NCBI GenBank assembly: GCA_017618215.1
Contig: JAFZUQ010000016.1
Location: 1-40,718 of the forward strand
Direction of reading: 5' to 3'
Length of the DNA: 40,718 nt
Source: Elusimicrobiaceae bacterium
GTDB taxonomy: Bacteria > Elusimicrobiota > Elusimicrobia > Elusimicrobiales > Elusimicrobiaceae
Of the stretch, positions 37,917 to 40,718 are shown piece by piece. Under the pieces are notes generated by a model that saw nothing but the letters and a program-made list of their open reading frames with translations, had not been told where the DNA came from and did no database searches. Made by a program: the position numbers and the translations under genes. The stretch's first letter is position 1. The number at the start of each line of letters is the position of its first letter.

Positions 37917-38618
37917 CTATTTATTTTTATTCCTTATATACTCATTTGACGTTTGGCAATTTATGCAATAGCGTGCAAACGGTAAAGCCAAAATACGTTT
38001 TTTGGGAATAGGTTTGCGGCAATATTCGCAAGTGCCGTAAATACCTTTTGAAATGCGCCTAAGAGCGGCTTCTATTTGGTCAAGTTTTTCATGTGAGCTG
38101 TCATTTAATTCAAATAAAACTTCCTTTTCCAAACTTTGGGCAGCCATATCGGCTTCATCACCGGTTTCGTTTTCAGGCATTTCATCGTTCTTTTTGGTTT
38201 TGATACGTTCTAAAATTTCTTTACGCATCTCAAGCAAATGCTTTTCTATTTCTTTAATCTCTTTTTGGGTTAAAGTTTCTGTTTCCGCCTTTGCTTTTTT
38301 GATTATAGGTACAACTTTTGTCTTTATTTCTTTTTTGACTTGTTTTGAAATTTTTTTAACAGCTTTTTTAATCTTCTTTACTGCAACTTTTTTTTGCTTT
38401 AATAAATTTTTTTTAGCGGTCTTTTTCTTTATATCTTTTTTTACTTTCTTGACAATTTTTTTAGCTGCTTTTTTTTGTAACTTAATTTTTTTAGCAACCT
38501 TCTTAACAAGTTTTTTGACTTGTTTTTTAACAGGTTTTTTTACGGTTTTTTTAACTGTTTTCTTTGTCGCTTTTTTTGCAACTTTTTTTACTTGTTTTTT
38601 TTGTTTTTTCGCTTTCAT
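37917..38618 (-). CDS. DksA/TraR-type zinc-finger protein with histone-H1-like lysine tail
   Basis: Residues 1-110 are almost all Lys, Val, Ala and Thr in K-K-x-V-K-K and A-K-K patterns, like bacterial H1/Hc1-type DNA-binding tails. Residues 115-233 match DksA: a helical region with L-L-E-M-R-K-E-I-L, a tip with D-E-A-D-M-A (the DxxDxA tip motif of DksA), then E-A-A-L-R-R-I-S-K-G-I-Y-G-T, and a C4 zinc finger C-E-Y-C (197, 200) with C-I-N-C (218, 221). DksA works in the RNA polymerase secondary channel with ppGpp. The tail could add DNA or RNA binding. AAGGAAG precedes the ATG. The fusion is the unusual feature. The complementary open frame on the plus strand is a shadow of the lysine codons. 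Confidence 0.85.
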   Translation of the reverse strand: MKAKKQKKQVKKVAKKATKKTVKKTVKKPVKKQVKKLVKKVAKKIKLQKKAAKKIVKKVKKDIKKKTAKKNLLKQKKVAVKKIKKAVKKISKQVKKEIKTKVVPIIKKAKAETETLTQKEIKEIEKHLLEMRKEILERIKTKKNDEMPENETGDEADMAAQSLEKEVLFELNDSSHEKLDQIEAALRRISKGIYGTCEYCRKPIPKKRILALPFARYCINCQTSNEYIRNKNK

Positions 38619-38653
38619 TATCGTACTTCCTTAATATTAAAATCTTTTACCGC

Positions 38654-38686
38654 AAGTAAGCCGAGTTATGAAAACTCGGCCTACTT
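38654..38686 (-). other. Leader hairpin of the DksA-like gene
   Basis: On the minus strand AAGTAGGCCGAGTT pairs with AACTCGGCTTACTT (one G-U pair) around a 5-nt loop, about 35 nt before the ATG. Upstream in the same leader GAACTC and GAGTTC form a second small stem. No T-run follows, so it is not a terminator; a role in translational control or mRNA stability is possible. Confidence 0.65.
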
Positions 38687-38740
38687 TGAGAACTCCTCAG
38701 GGGGTAATATTGAAGAGTTCATCGGGGGTAAACATATTAA

Positions 38741-38769
38741 ATGATAACTAAATTTAAGGTAAATGTCAA
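38741..38769 (-). promoter_or_regulatory. Promoter of the DksA-like gene
   Basis: On the minus strand TTGACA (38769-38764) and TATCAT (38746-38741) are separated by 17 nt. Confidence 0.75.
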
Positions 38770-38849
38770 CTGTTTATAAGTAACGGAATGTGCACTCTGT
38801 CCAGCATTCCCGTTTTCACATAGTATACTACATTTACAGATTATCCCCC

Positions 38850-38878
38850 TTGACAAATTTGAGTTTATGCGTCATACT
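38850..38878 (+). promoter_or_regulatory. Promoter of the adhesin gene
   Basis: TTGACA (38850-38855) and CATACT (38873-38878) are separated by 17 nt. A leader with strong Shine-Dalgarno AAGGAGGAGG leads to the ATG at 38960. Confidence 0.75.
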
Positions 38879-38959
38879 TAATATACATATATAAAAATGG
38901 GGAGTTTCTCGCAAATTTAATAACTTAACGGTAGTTAAATAAGGAGGAGGGCTAGTATT

Positions 38960-40718
38960 ATGAAGAAAAATAATAAAGACAATATATATACCAGTCGCTA
39001 CATCCAAGTTTTAGAAAATTATTACTGTGACAGCAGAAGTGCTGTTACATCAGCTTGCTGTTCAGAAAGTTTACCTACACGCATTATTAACGGTGGTAAG
39101 AAAGCAATATATACTGCGACCATGGCAGCCATGCTGCTTAACAACACAGTACCTGCCTATGCTGATTTAACTGTTAGTGCCGGTCAAACTTCAAGTGGTT
39201 TAACCGTGGGTGCTGCTTCTTCAAACGATGTTGTTAGGATTCTGTCCAACTATGGAACGACTATAAGTACAACCCTAAATTCCGGAGGTCAGGAGATTGT
39301 TTATAGTGGAGGATTTGCTTATGATACTCTTATACACGGCGCTGGTGTCGAACGGGTTTATGGCGAATCCTTCTCTGCTATCGTCAGCGGTAGCTATGGT
39401 CCTGGCTTTGGTTCACAGGTTATTTATAATGGAGGTGTCGCTCATGACACTATTGTAGGTTATTTCGGTTTCCAACTTATTTCATCCGGCGGTTGGACGG
39501 AGAATGCCATCATAGAATCTGTAGGTGCCCAGGTAGTGGATAATGGTGGAGCTGCCTTTGGTACTATCACCACAAATGGTGGTCTACAGACGGTTTCATG
39601 GGGCGGTTTAGCTGTAGGTACTATAATAGAAAGTGGAGGTGGTGGTCAGTCTGTAGATTCTGGGGGTTCAGCATATTACACTGTAATAAATGGAGATGGC
39701 CATCAAGCTATACTCACTCTCGGTACAGCATCCGGCACCATCATAAATATTGGTGAACAACTCATTCATGGTGGTACTGCATATGATACGACCATCAATT
39801 CCGGAGGCAGCCAAATCGTTGAATATGGTAGTGTTATTTTCGGTCCTACAGTCTCTGGTTCTGCAATTAACACAGAGATTTTTTCCGGTGGTAGTCAAAT
39901 TATTTCCAATGGCGGTATAGCAAATAATACAGAGATTTATCTAGGTGGTGTGCAGAATGTTCTAAGTGGAGGTGTTGCAAGTAATACAATCATTAATTCT
40001 GCCGGCTATGATTATGGTGAGCAAAATATCTCAAACGGTGGCTGGGCAGATCATACCTCTGTTTTTTATGGTGGTCACCAGTATGTTTTAGCTGGCGGTG
40101 TTGCCACTAATACAGAGCTTATTTCTATCGGTTATCAAATTATTTCAAGCGGAGGTTCAGCAAGTAATACAACAGTTCAAGATAGAAGCCTTCAGGATAT
40201 TCGTGTTGGTGGCGTTGCAATTGACACAATGATTGATAATAGCGGATATCAGTACGTTAGCGGAACTGCAATTAATACAGTTGTTGGTGGCGGTGGGGGG
40301 CAAACAGTTATGGGCGGTGTTGCAAGTGTTACAACCATCAACAATGGTGGTAGACAAAAGATTTGGGACGGCGGCGTGGCACTTTCAACAACCGTTAATT
40401 CCGGTGGTCTTCAAAATGTTGGAAATGAACGTTCATCAGAAGCTGCGGTTGCAAGATTTACACAAGTTAACCTTGGGGGAAAGCAAAATATTTACGAGGG
40501 TGCCGTGGCGTTTTCAACGGTGCTAGGTAGTGCCGGCAGACAAAATATTCAAAGCGGTGTTTATGACGTTAGTGCCATACATTACGTCCCACAAGCTGTG
40601 CAAAACATTTCATCCGGTGGTATGGCATATGATACCATAATAAACAATGGTGGCAGACAAAATATTTCAAGCGGTGGTTCTGCATTTCATACAGATATTT
40701 ATTCCGGTGGTGCCCAAT
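38960..40718 (+). CDS. AIDA-type repeat adhesin / autotransporter passenger (3' end outside window)
   Basis: The frame is open from ATG 38960 to the window edge (586 codons). The N-terminus is long: about 50 polar residues including two CC/C sites precede a hydrophobic segment (A-T-M-A-A-M-L-L) ending in P-A-Y-A, the likely signal cleavage near residue 68. This resembles the extended signal peptides of large autotransporters. From about residue 100 the protein consists of repeats of 18-19 residues with consensus G-G-x-A-x2-T-x-I-x2-G-G-x-Q-x2, as in AIDA-I and related passenger domains that fold as a beta-helix. The C-terminal barrel that would confirm an autotransporter is beyond the window. 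Likely surface adhesion or autoaggregation. Confidence 0.85.
   Translation, partial: MKKNNKDNIYTSRYIQVLENYYCDSRSAVTSACCSESLPTRIINGGKKAIYTATMAAMLLNNTVPAYADLTVSAGQTSSGLTVGAASSNDVVRILSNYGTTISTTLNSGGQEIVYSGGFAYDTLIHGAGVERVYGESFSAIVSGSYGPGFGSQVIYNGGVAHDTIVGYFGFQLISSGGWTENAIIESVGAQVVDNGGAAFGTITTNGGLQTVSWGGLAVGTIIESGGGGQSVDSGGSAYYTVINGDGHQAILTLGTASGTIINIGEQLIHGGTAYDTTINSGGSQIVEYGSVIFGPTVSGSAINTEIFSGGSQIISNGGIANNTEIYLGGVQNVLSGGVASNTIINSAGYDYGEQNISNGGWADHTSVFYGGHQYVLAGGVATNTELISIGYQIISSGGSASNTTVQDRSLQDIRVGGVAIDTMIDNSGYQYVSGTAINTVVGGGGGQTVMGGVASVTTINNGGRQKIWDGGVALSTTVNSGGLQNVGNERSSEAAVARFTQVNLGGKQNIYEGAVAFSTVLGSAGRQNIQSGVYDVSAIHYVPQAVQNISSGGMAYDTIINNGGRQNISSGGSAFHTDIYSGGAQ
39273..40718 (+). repeat. Tandem AIDA-type coding repeats (about 54-57 bp)
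   Basis: Repeat units of about 18-19 codons carry recurring blocks such as AATGGTGG, TCCGGTGGT and GGCGGTGTTGC. About 25 degenerate copies are in view. Diverged third positions show that most copies are old, although copies at the right end (ACAATGGTGGCAGACAAAAT type) are closer to one another. Confidence 0.8.

Larger units (their letters stand above)
38619..38959. other. Divergent regulatory region (341 bp, no gene)
   Basis: This gene-free stretch holds the DksA-like promoter and its roughly 115-nt leader with two hairpins, and the adhesin promoter with an approximately 75-nt leader. A small inverted repeat (CGGAATG and CATTCCCG, about 38785-38812) and the palindrome AGTATACT lie between the two promoters. 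No tRNA or small ORF is convincing. Confidence 0.7.

Noticed and set aside
38053..38634. Phe-rich plus-strand frame opposite the DksA-like gene
   Set aside because: It is the complement of lysine codons (AAA read as TTT) and has no start signals.

Overview
The window reads as chromosome of a low-GC, Gram-negative bacterium. Envelope genes include a tripartite RND efflux system with an outer-membrane lipoprotein, an autotransporter-type adhesin, a TraF-like outer-membrane protein, a type IV prepilin and several signal-peptide proteins. The mix of a K+-independent membrane pyrophosphatase, pilins with long Cys-rich tails, secreted ankyrin proteins and compact housekeeping operons fits a gut Elusimicrobiota (Elusimicrobium-like) genome. 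That assignment is inferred from gene content, not from a marker gene.

Layout. 1-1305: partial GYF-like protein with an acidic pentapeptide-repeat tail. 1436-1699: small membrane protein. 1743-4612: minus-strand operon rbfA-nrnA-like-truB-ribF. 4856-5575: recO. 5646-6782: secreted ankyrin-like protein. 6914-9274: hppA. 9375-10361: secreted unknown. 10419-16414: minus-strand genes EamA transporter, HAD phosphatase, cyclodeaminase-like protein, an unknown 502-aa protein, tyrS and mltG.

16474-25049 is the most interesting segment: an intact plus-strand cluster of siphovirus-type virion genes. The order is HK97-fold major capsid, head-tail connector, head-tail adaptor, gp10-like protein, tail terminator, tail tube, tail-assembly chaperone with a -1 frameshift extension, a very short tape measure, distal tail protein, tail tip/hub, and two small membrane proteins. 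It has its own promoter with a palindromic operator-like site, several intercistronic hairpins and a terminator. Terminase, portal, protease, integrase, repressor, replication genes and a recognisable endolysin are all absent, and ordinary chromosomal genes flank it directly. This resembles a domesticated gene transfer agent (GTA-like) or another capsid-and-tail particle whose packaging genes lie elsewhere.

25072-29501 is a surface/secreted accessory block: prepilin with CxxGxxWxGKEC repeats, two Cys-rich secreted proteins, and a large ankyrin protein. 29561-35465 is an RND efflux operon (membrane fusion protein, pump, outer-membrane factor) behind a near-perfect promoter with a large palindrome just downstream of it. 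35619-36791 is a TraF-like outer-membrane protein, 36848-37888 a secreted NagZ-like glycosidase, and 37917-38618 a DksA-type zinc-finger protein with a histone-H1-like lysine tail. From 38960 an AIDA-type repeat adhesin runs off the window.

A window-wide signal: at least six genes (1436, rbfA, recO, 10361, the EamA gene and, with 5 nt, 36848) have a -10-like hexamer ending 5-6 nt before the start codon and no Shine-Dalgarno sequence. This suggests leaderless transcripts alongside genes with strong Shine-Dalgarno sites.
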